From: Bacteroidales bacterium | GTDB lineage: Bacteria; Bacteroidota; Bacteroidia; Bacteroidales; UBA4181 | NCBI GenBank assembly: GCA_031260845.1 | Contig: JAISKR010000107.1 | Location: forward strand, 1-13,128 | Direction: 5' to 3' | DNA: 13,128 nt | Shown here: positions 6,836 through 13,128 of the stretch, in pieces | Numbering within the stretch: the first letter of the stretch is position 1 | Layout: every line of letters starts with the position of its first letter | Position numbers and translations under genes: made by a program | Notes under the pieces: model-generated | The model's input: the letters and a program-made list of their open reading frames with translations, nothing else | Told to the model about the DNA's origin: nothing | The model's database searches: none

Positions 6836-7657
6836 ATGAATGCGGGAAACGACGCCCACAGTAAATTGGAACGGTTAAAAGCCGGCATCAATCAGTTGGA
6901 TAGCCTTGCCGTCGCATTTTCAGGCGGTGTGGATTCTACCTTTTTGTTGTATGTCGCTCATCAGGAATTGGGTGATAAGGTGTTGGCATTGACGGCATTG
7001 TCTGCTTTTTATCCTGACAGAGAGTCGAATGAGGCGATTGAATTTGCCAAAAAGCATGGCATCCGGCAAATTACCCATTCGGTGGATGAATTGGACATTA
7101 AAGGTTTCGCCAAAAATCCGCTTAACCGTTGCTATCTCTGCAAGAGCAACCTGTTTGGCGTTTTCAACAAGAGCATTGAAGAGCAGCAGATTCAATATTT
7201 GGCAGAAGGTTCCAATGCGGATGACGTGAGCGATTATCGTCCCGGATTGCAGGCGACCAAGGAATTGCACGTGTTGAGTCCCTTGCGTGAAGCCGGTTTG
7301 ACCAAAGCGGATATCAGGCTGCTGTCCAAGGAAATGGGATTGCCCACGTGGGACAAGCCATCGTTTGCTTGTCTGGCGTCGCGGATTCCCTACGGGGAAG
7401 AAATTACGCGCGAAAAATTAGACGCTGTGGATGCTTCCGAGCAATTGCTGATAGACCTTGGATTTAAGCAGGCACGAGTCAGGCATCATGGCAAAGTGGC
7501 GCGGATAGAAGTCGTTGCCGATGATTTAGCAGGATTGTTGCTTCCGCAAGTCCGCCAACAGGTGATTGCAGGTATCAAGAAAGCAGGATTTGCATACGTG
7601 ACGGTCGATTTGCAAGGATACCGTACCGGTAGTATGAACGAAACAATCAAGCAATGA
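6836..7657 (+). CDS. larE: ATP-dependent sacrificial sulfur transferase LarE
   Basis: A 273-residue PP-loop (N-type ATP pyrophosphatase) protein. In lactobacilli LarE adenylates the pyridinium dicarboxylate precursor and donates sulfur to build the nickel-pincer cofactor of lactate racemase. Seen here: the PP-loop SGGVDST (29-35), NRCYLCK (Cys99 and Cys102), EGSNADDVSDYRPG (124-137) and WDKPSFACLASRIPYG (172-187) with Cys179. These are its only three cysteines. Cys179 sits in the motif that holds the sacrificial cysteine (Cys176) of the Lactobacillus enzyme. The C-terminal part (about 190-265) is the usual alpha/beta extension. No larA, larB or larC lies in the window, so its final cofactor target is unknown. 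It starts 1 bp after the cyclophilin stop and overlaps the regulator gene by 4 bp (ATGA), so all three are probably translated from one message. Confidence 0.93.
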   Translation: MNAGNDAHSKLERLKAGINQLDSLAVAFSGGVDSTFLLYVAHQELGDKVLALTALSAFYPDRESNEAIEFAKKHGIRQITHSVDELDIKGFAKNPLNRCYLCKSNLFGVFNKSIEEQQIQYLAEGSNADDVSDYRPGLQATKELHVLSPLREAGLTKADIRLLSKEMGLPTWDKPSFACLASRIPYGEEITREKLDAVDASEQLLIDLGFKQARVRHHGKVARIEVVADDLAGLLLPQVRQQVIAGIKKAGFAYVTVDLQGYRTGSMNETIKQ

Positions 7658-8301
7658 ATACGCGAGCATTGATTTTGGCGGACAATCAGGACATTACCAG
7701 AGAAGGGCTTTTGTCTTTGTTGCAGCAATCGGGGCTGACCGATGTAATTACTCCGGTTTCCAACCGGAAAGAATTGCTGGCGACGTTGAAAAAGTATCCG
7801 AATGCCTCGGTGGTGCTGGATTACACGCTGTTCGATTTTTCCGACGTTCACGAAATCATCAATATCAAAGGCGGTCACAACCGTTCGTCATGGCTCTTGT
7901 TTTCCGATGAATTGGCAGAAACGATGCTCCGGCAGTTGATATTTTCCGACCATTCGTTCAATATCGTGATGAAGGGCAATTCGCGGGCGGAAATCCTTAC
8001 AGCATTGGAATGTACCATCAAGGACAAAGAATATCTGTGCGAATTTGCGCGTCAAATCAATGCCGAGAAAATTCCTGTGACTATTCCCGACGTTTTGACG
8101 CCGGCAGAAAAAGAAATTATCTACCAGATAGCCTTGGGGAAAACCACGAAAGAGATAGCCTACGACAAAAATCTGAGTTTTCATACCGTGAACGCACACC
8201 GCAAAAATATTTTCCGCAAATTGGGTGTTAACAATGTTCACGAGGCTATTAAATATGCTTTGCGAGCCGGCATTATCAACGTTGCCGAATATTGCATCTA
8301 A
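7654..8301 (+). CDS. NarL/LuxR-type response regulator
   Basis: A 215-residue protein with two domains. The N-terminal receiver (about 1-120) keeps acidic residues Asp10 and Asp13, the probable phospho-acceptor Asp56 (VVLDYTLFD), a Ser in LLFSDE and the conserved Lys in VMKGNSR, so it looks able to be phosphorylated. The C-terminal LuxR/GerE helix-turn-helix (about 148-210) reads LTPAEKEIIYQIALGKTTKEIA, then LSFHTVNAHRKNIFRKLGV, the standard DNA-binding helices. There is no histidine kinase nearby, so it is an orphan here. The ATG overlaps the larE stop (ATGA), indicating translational coupling. It converges on the amidohydrolase gene with only 3 bp between the stop codons. Target genes are unknown; autoregulation of its own operon is one possibility. 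Confidence 0.92.
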   Translation: MNTRALILADNQDITREGLLSLLQQSGLTDVITPVSNRKELLATLKKYPNASVVLDYTLFDFSDVHEIINIKGGHNRSSWLLFSDELAETMLRQLIFSDHSFNIVMKGNSRAEILTALECTIKDKEYLCEFARQINAEKIPVTIPDVLTPAEKEIIYQIALGKTTKEIAYDKNLSFHTVNAHRKNIFRKLGVNNVHEAIKYALRAGIINVAEYCI

Positions 8302-8304
8302 TCG

Positions 8305-9222
8305 TTATTCCGACATATTTTTAATGTAGGGCAATTCCTCCAAATCGGTAAAACCGTAAAAGCGTTTTGCATTTTCGCCCAGAAACAGCGACTTTTCTTC
8401 ATCCGTCAACAAGTTGCTCTTGACGATGAAATCATAAGACATACGGTACGTAATGGCAGTAATGGTGCGGGGATAATCAGACCCCCACATCAGTTTTTCC
8501 ATGCCTGCAAGCGATGCCGCTTCCTTGATTGCCCACACTGCGCCTGTGAAGGGGTAGAACTCATCATTGAACAGCCATGTGATGCCTCCCGACTCAATCA
8601 TCACATTGGGGTGGCGGGCTAACTTGATTTGTTCCTGCCAACCGGCGCGTGTCACCATGCCGAAATGCCCGATAGCCACTCGCAAGCGGGGACATTCGGC
8701 GATGATTTCTTCCATTTCGGGCACTTGTTCGGCGCCGTCAGCCAATTCCACCGAAAAGAGAATATCGTGCTGTTCCATCAGGTGAAACATCTGCATCATC
8801 TCGTCGCCGGTGAGATACACCCGCCGGTCGGGCAGGATGAGCCTTGGCGCCGGCAGTTTGATGGATGCAAATCCCTGTCGTATCAACTCTTCTGCGTGTT
8901 TGAAATAACCGGGACGGCGAGCGTCAACCATGCCGCAACAGAAGAAGCGGTTGGGATACTTGCGCTGCACCTCCAACAGATAGTCGTTTTGCAAGCCGTC
9001 AATGTATTCCTGCGTGATGACCGCAGCCGACACCTGCGCATAATCCATGTTGGAAAGGAAGATTTCAGCCGTGTTGCGCCCGTCGGTGATGAACGGCGGC
9101 ACCATTTGCCGCACTTCGCCCATGAATAGCGAACGCCCGTTGTCGAGTGTCTGTATCTTCATTCCGTTCACCTCCGTATCCTGCCGAAGCCAGAGGTGGG
9201 CGTGAGCATCAATGATTTTCAT
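8305..9222 (-). CDS. Amidohydrolase-2 (TIM-barrel metal-dependent hydrolase) family protein
   Basis: A 305-residue protein without a signal peptide, so cytoplasmic. It begins MKIIDAHAHLW with the family HxH pair (His7, His9). Later barrel signatures are AIGHFG (His186) and KLMWGSDYPR (Asp249), followed by GENAKRFYGF, the usual helix after the last strand. The strand that often supplies a further metal-binding His (about 154-160, ILFSVEL) has none, so the metal site may be unusual. This broad family (COG2159/COG3618) includes sugar lactonases and decarboxylases. The gene is last in an operon with two alpha-fucosidases, 5 bp after the second, so hydrolysis of a fucose-derived lactone is a reasonable guess but is not shown by the sequence. 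No lactone- or fucose-specific motif was recognised. Confidence 0.82.
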   Translation of the reverse strand: MKIIDAHAHLWLRQDTEVNGMKIQTLDNGRSLFMGEVRQMVPPFITDGRNTAEIFLSNMDYAQVSAAVITQEYIDGLQNDYLLEVQRKYPNRFFCCGMVDARRPGYFKHAEELIRQGFASIKLPAPRLILPDRRVYLTGDEMMQMFHLMEQHDILFSVELADGAEQVPEMEEIIAECPRLRVAIGHFGMVTRAGWQEQIKLARHPNVMIESGGITWLFNDEFYPFTGAVWAIKEAASLAGMEKLMWGSDYPRTITAITYRMSYDFIVKSNLLTDEEKSLFLGENAKRFYGFTDLEELPYIKNMSE

Positions 9223-9227
9223 ACCGA

Positions 9228-10763
9228 TTACTGAATGGCAAAGACAACCGTATTGTATTTCGGAAGTTGAGCCGGTTTTTTAATAACGACTTCTCCGTCA
9301 TTTTGCGACCATTTGATTTTCTCGGCGCTTCCCAACATCTTCACGGAAGATATTTTTTTGCCTGTCGCACTTTTCAAACCCAATGATTTGATATGAATGT
9401 CGCCATTAGGTTGTTCCATGCAAAAAGCGTACACGGTTTTGCCCTTCGCGGTGAAGCGCAAGTCGGAACTGCTGTATGCCCGTACATCTTTCAGTCCGCC
9501 GAAATGTCCTTTTTCCTGTTCGCCCGAAATGGCAGGACCTTCGCCGTAAACTTTCCACGGGCGTGTTCCGTAAATCGCATCTCCGTTGTCCTGTATCCAA
9601 GTGGCGATAAATTCAAGAATCTGTAATACGTCTTTCTCCAAATCGCCCTCAGGTGTTTGCACAATGTTGAGCAAGAGATTTCCGTTTTTGCTTACAATGT
9701 CCACCAGCATTTGAACGACTTCCGGTCCGGTCATATACTTTTGTCCGGTGCGATAGTACCAGTCGCCTATCGAGGTGTCCGTTTGCCACGGGTGTTCGCT
9801 GATGCCTTCTGCCACGCCGCGTTCGCGGTCCTGTGCCCATCGTCCGTCTGATACTTGCTTGCAGGTATATACAACGCCCCCTTTCTTCGATTTGGCTGTC
9901 GGGTCTTGGTTGTAATAATGGGCAATCATGCTTCTGCCTACATTGTCGAAAGGCAAACCGCTGTCGGAATAAAGCAGGTCGGGATGATAATTGTCAATCA
10001 GTTCGAGCACGCGGTCGTACCATTCGCGTTGCCATTTCGGGTTGTTGGTCAGCCAGCCGTTGTCGCCCGGTAGCGTCGGTTCGTGATACAAATCCCAATA
10101 TTCGGGGTTGTTGCCGTCGTAAAGCACTCCCGCCTTGTCGCCTAACTGGTCGGATTTGTGAGCGCTTTGAAACCATGTGTAACTCGCGCCCAAATGTTCG
10201 GACACGCCAAAATACAGACCTTCTTTCTTGGCTGCCTGCTGCCATAAGCCTACCACGTCTTTTTTGGGTCCCATGTTCACCGAATTCCATTTATGAAGTT
10301 TTGAATTCCAGAGGAAAAAGTTGTCATGATGGGTTCCCATGCTGACAAAGTATTTCGCGCCCGCCCGTTTGTAGAGTTTTATCAACTCTTCGGGATTCCA
10401 CCTTTCGGCTTTCCACAAGGGAATAATGTCCTTGTATCCAAATTCGGACGGATGCCCGTAATGTTCAACATGATAGGTATAATACCGATTGGGGGCATTG
10501 TACTTTTCTTTTTCGCAGTTATAAGTCCCTCTTTCATACATACCTCTGGCGTACCAGTCGCCCTGACGCGGAACAGCCTGCGGACCCCAGTGCGCCCATA
10601 TTCCGAATTTGGCGTCGCGAAACCATTCGGGATATTTGTACTGTTTCAACGACTCATCGGTGGGTTTGAACTTCCCTGCATGGATGGGCAGGTTTTCTGT
10701 CTGGGCAAAGCCCGCCCACAAAGAAAACGATAAACATACCACTAATAATGATCTGATATTCAT
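9228..10763 (-). CDS. GH29 alpha-L-fucosidase, secreted
   Basis: A 511-residue exo-alpha-L-fucosidase of family GH29, retaining mechanism, (beta/alpha)8 barrel. A classical signal peptide (MNIRSLLVVCLSFSLWAGFA) is cleaved near residue 20, so the enzyme should be periplasmic or exported. Barrel motifs are YPEWFRDAKFGIWAHWG (44-60), GAKYFVSMGTHHDNFFLW (135-152), PDLLYSDSG with the likely nucleophile Asp267, HPWQTDTSIGDWYY (324-337) and VSKNGNLLLNI (358-368). A beta-sandwich C-terminal domain follows (about 425-511). It is the second gene of the operon: the upstream fucosidase stop is 35 bp away with no -7 box between, and the amidohydrolase starts 5 bp downstream. It is the same length as its upstream neighbour but clearly diverged from it. 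Some GH29-like proteins cleave other sugars, so the fucose specificity is family-based. Confidence 0.93.
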   Translation of the reverse strand: MNIRSLLVVCLSFSLWAGFAQTENLPIHAGKFKPTDESLKQYKYPEWFRDAKFGIWAHWGPQAVPRQGDWYARGMYERGTYNCEKEKYNAPNRYYTYHVEHYGHPSEFGYKDIIPLWKAERWNPEELIKLYKRAGAKYFVSMGTHHDNFFLWNSKLHKWNSVNMGPKKDVVGLWQQAAKKEGLYFGVSEHLGASYTWFQSAHKSDQLGDKAGVLYDGNNPEYWDLYHEPTLPGDNGWLTNNPKWQREWYDRVLELIDNYHPDLLYSDSGLPFDNVGRSMIAHYYNQDPTAKSKKGGVVYTCKQVSDGRWAQDRERGVAEGISEHPWQTDTSIGDWYYRTGQKYMTGPEVVQMLVDIVSKNGNLLLNIVQTPEGDLEKDVLQILEFIATWIQDNGDAIYGTRPWKVYGEGPAISGEQEKGHFGGLKDVRAYSSSDLRFTAKGKTVYAFCMEQPNGDIHIKSLGLKSATGKKISSVKMLGSAEKIKWSQNDGEVVIKKPAQLPKYNTVVFAIQ

Positions 10764-10798
10764 GATAATGATGGTTTTATTGAGATGGATAATTTATT

Positions 10799-12334
10799 TT
10801 AATGTTTCATGGTTTCGTTGGAAGCCTCCGATTCCAAATTTTCACCCACTTTTTTGTCGAACGTGATTTTGAACGAATAGGCAAAATCGCAGGGTTTCGT
10901 TTTGGGAAACGAGAGTTTCAAGCCTTCGTCGGTTTGTTCGTAAGCGATGGCTTCATTTGACCCCAACATTTCGACTTTCAAAATTTTGGCGTCGGCAATG
11001 GCATTCTTGTCCAATGATTTAACGATGACGCCGGCGTCGTCCCAGTTGAGCACAATGGCGTAAAAATCGTTGCCTTTGGTGGTGAAACGAATGTCCTGAG
11101 CGGTGTAAGGCGTAGCGGCGTTGTCGCTGAACGAGCCTTTGGTAGGCTCTGTCACCACTTCGCCGAATTTTTTCCACGTGCGAGTGCCGTAAATGGCGTC
11201 ACCATTCACTTGCAACCATTTTCCGATGGTGAGCAAGATGGCAGTCTGTTCTTCGGTGATGGTTCCGTCGGCTCTCGGTCCGATATTCAGCAGCAGGTTA
11301 CCGTTTTTGCTGACAATATCAATCAGGTCGTGAACAATCTGCTCGGCGGTTTTGTTTTCTTCGCCGTCAATGTAACCCCATGATTTTTTGCCGATGGACG
11401 TGTCTGTTTGCCACGGAAATTTCATCATTTTGTCCGATTTGCCGCGTTCCATATCCCACACTTGCACGTTGGTGGGGTAGCCCTGTTTGGTGTTCACCAC
11501 CACCTGTTCATTCCAATCCAGCGCATTATTATAATAGTATGCCATGAATTTGTTGAAATACGGCATCATCACGGGGTGGTGCACAGTCCAGTCAAACCAG
11601 ATAAGTTTAGGCTCGTATTTGTTGATGAGTTCGTAGGTGCGAGTGAGCCATTCCCTTGACACGGCGTCGGTGTACGATTCTTGTTGCTGTCTGGCGCCAT
11701 ATAGGGTAATAGTAGTATCCTGCACGTCCGACGGAAATTCCATGCCGCCGTTGTAAAACCAAGGGTTTTCAGCCCGATGCGTGGACAGTCCGAACACAAG
11801 CCCTTCCTTTTCAGCAGCCTGTTTCAGCAGTCCTACTATATCTTTTTTGGGTCCCATCTTGACGGAATTCCATTCGTTCAAATCGCTGTCGTACAGGGAA
11901 AAACCGTCATGATGCTCGGCAACGGGCACCACATATTTTGCGCCCGACGCCTTGAACACCCGCATCCACTCGTCGGCGTTGAATTTTTCGGCTTTGAACA
12001 TGGGAATAAATTCCTTGTAGCCGAACTTGGTGTGCTCGCCGTAGGTTTCTATATGATGCTTGTACTCTTTGCTGTCCTTCCGGTACATATTGCGGGGATA
12101 CCACTCGTTGCCGAATGCCGGCACCGCATACACGCCCCAATGGATGAAAATACCGAACTTGGCGTCGCAAAACCATTCCGGAAATTGGTAATGCTGGGCG
12201 ATATTGTCCCAGTTGGGTTGAAAAACCTCTGTGCCCTTGGGCGACGCGACCGAGTCAATGTTGATAGTCGCTTTTTTTGTCTGACAACCGACAACCATCA
12301 GACCAATCAATAAATAACCAAAAACTCTTTTCAT
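10799..12334 (-). CDS. GH29 alpha-L-fucosidase, predicted lipoprotein
   Basis: A 511-residue GH29 enzyme and first gene of the operon. The N-terminus MKRVFGYLLIGLMVVGC is a lipoprotein signal with lipobox VVGC (Cys17), predicting anchoring in the outer membrane; no clear acidic export signal follows the Cys, so whether it faces outwards is open. Family motifs are FPEWFCDAKFGIFIHWG (51-67), GAKYVVPVAEHHDGFSLY (131-148), PKLIWFDW with the probable nucleophile Asp248, FPWQTDTSIGKKSWGY (306-321) and VSKNGNLLLNIGPRADG (341-357). A C-terminal beta-rich domain follows. A good Bacteroidetes promoter lies about 40 bp upstream. Together with the next gene it is a tandem paralogue pair, which may split activity between two cell locations or two linkages. 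Confidence 0.93.
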   Translation of the reverse strand: MKRVFGYLLIGLMVVGCQTKKATINIDSVASPKGTEVFQPNWDNIAQHYQFPEWFCDAKFGIFIHWGVYAVPAFGNEWYPRNMYRKDSKEYKHHIETYGEHTKFGYKEFIPMFKAEKFNADEWMRVFKASGAKYVVPVAEHHDGFSLYDSDLNEWNSVKMGPKKDIVGLLKQAAEKEGLVFGLSTHRAENPWFYNGGMEFPSDVQDTTITLYGARQQQESYTDAVSREWLTRTYELINKYEPKLIWFDWTVHHPVMMPYFNKFMAYYYNNALDWNEQVVVNTKQGYPTNVQVWDMERGKSDKMMKFPWQTDTSIGKKSWGYIDGEENKTAEQIVHDLIDIVSKNGNLLLNIGPRADGTITEEQTAILLTIGKWLQVNGDAIYGTRTWKKFGEVVTEPTKGSFSDNAATPYTAQDIRFTTKGNDFYAIVLNWDDAGVIVKSLDKNAIADAKILKVEMLGSNEAIAYEQTDEGLKLSFPKTKPCDFAYSFKITFDKKVGENLESEASNETMKH

Positions 12335-12371
12335 GTGAATGATAAATTAAATATATTATGTAAACAAGGTG

Positions 12372-12404
12372 CAAAGATAATAAAAATTTTAATTAGAAAA
12401 CAAA
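12372..12404 (-). promoter_or_regulatory. Promoter of the fucosidase operon
   Basis: On the minus strand TTTG (12404-12401) is followed after 21 bp by TATCTTTG (12379-12372), a near-ideal Bacteroidetes -33/-7 pair. The -7 box lies about 37 bp before the ATG of the first fucosidase gene, leaving a leader of roughly 30 nt. Confidence 0.78.
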
Positions 12405-12441
12405 TTTTTACAAGAGAAAACAGGGTAAAATTTGAGTAATT

Positions 12442-12455
12442 GGATTAAATAATCC
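12442..12455. promoter_or_regulatory. 14-bp inverted repeat, possible operator
   Basis: GGATTA-AA-TAATCC is a perfect 6-bp inverted repeat with a 2-bp centre, about 38 bp upstream of the fucosidase -33 element. No strong T tract follows and the loop is too small for a good terminator hairpin, so a dimeric regulator site is the more likely reading if it is functional at all. Confidence 0.35.
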
Positions 12456-12519
12456 TTTTCGGTGCAACACAGTCAAATGAAATTAATAAATGATTTCTTG
12501 TTTTCAACGGACGTTTTGC

Positions 12520-12729
12520 AGTCCACTCCGAAAGATTTGCAGTCCACTCCGAAAGATTTGCAGTCCACTCCGAGAGATTTGTAGTCCACTCCGAGAGATT
12601 TGTAGTCCACTCCGAAAGATTTGTAGTCCACTCCGAAAGATTTGTAGTCCACTCCGAGAGATTTGTAGTCCACTCCGAAAGATTTGTAGTCCACTCCGAA
12701 AGATTTGTAGTCCACTCCGAGAGGTTCGT
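12520..12729. repeat. Ten tandem copies of a 21-bp repeat
   Basis: The unit AGTCCACTCCGAAAGATTTG plus C or T is repeated ten times without spacers. Copies start at 12520, 12541, 12562, 12583, 12604, 12625, 12646, 12667, 12688 and 12709. Only two positions vary in copies 1-9: unit base 13 is A in copies 1, 2, 5, 6, 8, 9 and G in copies 3, 4, 7, 10; unit base 21 is C in copies 1-2 and T later. Copy 10 has two further changes, and a partial unit (TTTTGC) precedes copy 1. AGTCCACT inside the unit is a small inverted repeat (AGT/ACT). Function unknown; candidates are a minisatellite formed by slippage or an array of protein-binding sites. Confidence 0.95.
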
Positions 12730-12758
12730 TGTCTATATGTCGGCTGCCGGTGGTCATC

Positions 12759-12776
12759 AATTACGAATTACGAATT
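12759..12776. repeat. Short direct repeat AATTACG
   Basis: The 7-bp unit AATTACG occurs two and a half times in a row (AATTACG AATTACG AATT). It lies between the 21-bp array and the -7 box of the plus-strand gene. No function is evident. Confidence 0.5.
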
Positions 12777-12812
12777 TTTAATGGTGCAAATTTTTATAGA
12801 TGAAATTTTTAC

Positions 12813-12820
12813 TACTTTTG
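12813..12820 (+). promoter_or_regulatory. -7 promoter box of the DUF5703-like gene
   Basis: TACTTTTG matches TAnnTTTG, 28 bp before the ATG at 12849. The -33 region has only a T run (12791-12795), so the promoter may be weak or need an activator. Confidence 0.6.
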
Positions 12821-12848
12821 TCCACGAAAAATTTGCAATCTTTTTAAT

Positions 12849-13128
12849 ATGACAACAACATTCAAATCAATTCTTGGGGGCTTATTGTTCCTGAGTCTTT
12901 CCGCATTCGGACAGCAAGCGCCGAATTACAATTTAGTGTGGGACACGCCCGGCGCCAATTCCGGCGAGAGTATGCCCTGCGGCGGCGGCGATATCGGCTT
13001 GAACGTATGGGTGGAAAACGGCGACGTCTTGTTCTACATTGCACGAAGCGATGCTTTCGACGAAAATAATTCCTTGCTCAAACAAGGGCGTGTGCGTATT
13101 CGGTTTTCGCCCAATCCGTTTGAGGGTG
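12849..13128 (+). CDS. Secreted DUF5703-like protein, probable glycan-active enzyme (partial, 3' end outside window)
   Basis: The frame is open from ATG 12849 to the window edge, giving the first 93 residues. A signal peptide (MTTTFKSILGGLLFLSLSAFG, then QQ) is followed by YNLVWDTPG, SGESMPCGGGDIGLNVWVENG, DVLFYIARSDAFDENN and LLKQGRVRIRFSPNPF. This N-terminal pattern resembles, from memory, the DUF5703 domain found at the front of large exported proteins in Bacteroidetes carbohydrate loci, often followed by an alpha/alpha-barrel glycosidase-like region. The part that would show catalytic residues is not in the window, so no reaction can be assigned. Divergence from the fucosidase operon and the export signal support a role in the same glycan pathway. 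Confidence 0.8.
   Translation, partial: MTTTFKSILGGLLFLSLSAFGQQAPNYNLVWDTPGANSGESMPCGGGDIGLNVWVENGDVLFYIARSDAFDENNSLLKQGRVRIRFSPNPFEG

Larger units (their letters stand above)
12335..12848. other. 514-bp gene-free region between the divergent fucosidase operon and DUF5703-like gene
   Basis: No convincing gene lies here. From left to right it holds the fucosidase promoter (12372-12404), an A/T-rich stretch, a 14-bp palindrome (12442-12455), the 21-bp tandem repeat array (12520-12729), a short 7-bp direct repeat (12759-12776), and the -7 box of the plus-strand gene (12813-12820). Reading frames that cross the array on both strands are by-products of the repeat, whose length is a multiple of three. 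Confidence 0.8.

Noticed and set aside
9833-10345. 170-codon plus-strand frame opposite the second fucosidase gene
   Set aside because: It is antisense to clear GH29 motifs and rich in Arg/Cys as expected of an out-of-frame reading.
12520-12729. CRISPR array
   Set aside because: The copies are directly adjacent with no unique spacers, and no cas genes are nearby.
12520-12729. Array of overlapping promoters, since each unit contains AAGATTTG, one base from TAnnTTTG
   Set aside because: The first base of the -7 box is wrong in every copy, and the 21-bp period does not give the TTTG-to-box spacing of about 20 bp.
12473-12760. 95-codon minus-strand frame encoding repeated GVDYKSF/L heptads
   Set aside because: It exists because the 21-bp unit is a multiple of three and lacks stops in most frames. 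Variant positions change the amino acid, and no convincing start region or family similarity was seen.
12490-12852. 120-codon plus-strand frame encoding CSPLRKI repeats
   Set aside because: It is the opposite-strand by-product of the same array, and it runs through the -7 box and across the start of the DUF5703-like gene.

Overview
The window is chromosomal DNA of a Bacteroidetes bacterium, most likely of the order Bacteroidales. Three independent signs point there. Almost every upstream region with room for a promoter carries the Bacteroidetes -7 box TAnnTTTG (seven instances, listed as features). The gene content includes a PorP/SprF protein and a GldJ lipoprotein, which are proteins of type IX secretion and gliding in this phylum. 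The right side is a glycan-degradation locus of the kind common in Bacteroidetes. No tRNA, rRNA, insertion sequence or CRISPR array was seen.

Layout, left to right. (1) 11-1114 (-): the conserved GTPase-fold ATPase YchF, divergent from (2) 1236-2429 (+): a saccharopine-dehydrogenase-fold enzyme best matching carboxynorspermidine/carboxyspermidine dehydrogenase of the alternative spermidine pathway. The two share a 121-bp intergenic region with back-to-back promoters. (3) 6321-2435 (-): PorP/SprF-like outer-membrane protein, GldJ-like lipoprotein, a strong hairpin terminator, then the peptidoglycan ligase MurF. (4) 6400-8301 (+): a tight three-gene operon of a small cyclophilin, the LarE sulfur transferase and an orphan NarL/LuxR-type response regulator, with gaps of 1 bp and then a 4-bp ATGA overlap. 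(5) 12334-8305 (-): a catabolic operon of two GH29 alpha-L-fucosidases, one a predicted lipoprotein and one with an ordinary signal peptide, followed by a cytoplasmic amidohydrolase-2 family protein. (6) 12335-12848: a 514-bp gene-free spacer holding the fucosidase promoter, a 14-bp palindrome and ten tandem copies of a 21-bp repeat. (7) 12849 to the window end (+): the start of a secreted protein with a DUF5703-like N-terminus, cut by the window edge.

How the parts may work together. Blocks 5 to 7 look like one side of a divergent carbohydrate locus: surface or periplasmic fucosidases release fucose from glycans, the amidohydrolase could act on a sugar lactone, and the divergent DUF5703 protein is probably another glycan-active secreted enzyme. 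No SusC/SusD pair or regulator of this locus lies in the window. Block 3 joins cell-surface secretion/motility with wall synthesis. The core gldKLMN genes are not here.

The least explained element is the 21-bp repeat array. Its period equals two helical turns, and its pattern of variants does not fit coding in any frame. No convincing wholly new system was found. The repeat array, the LarE/response-regulator coupling and the metal-site-degenerate amidohydrolase deserve the second look.
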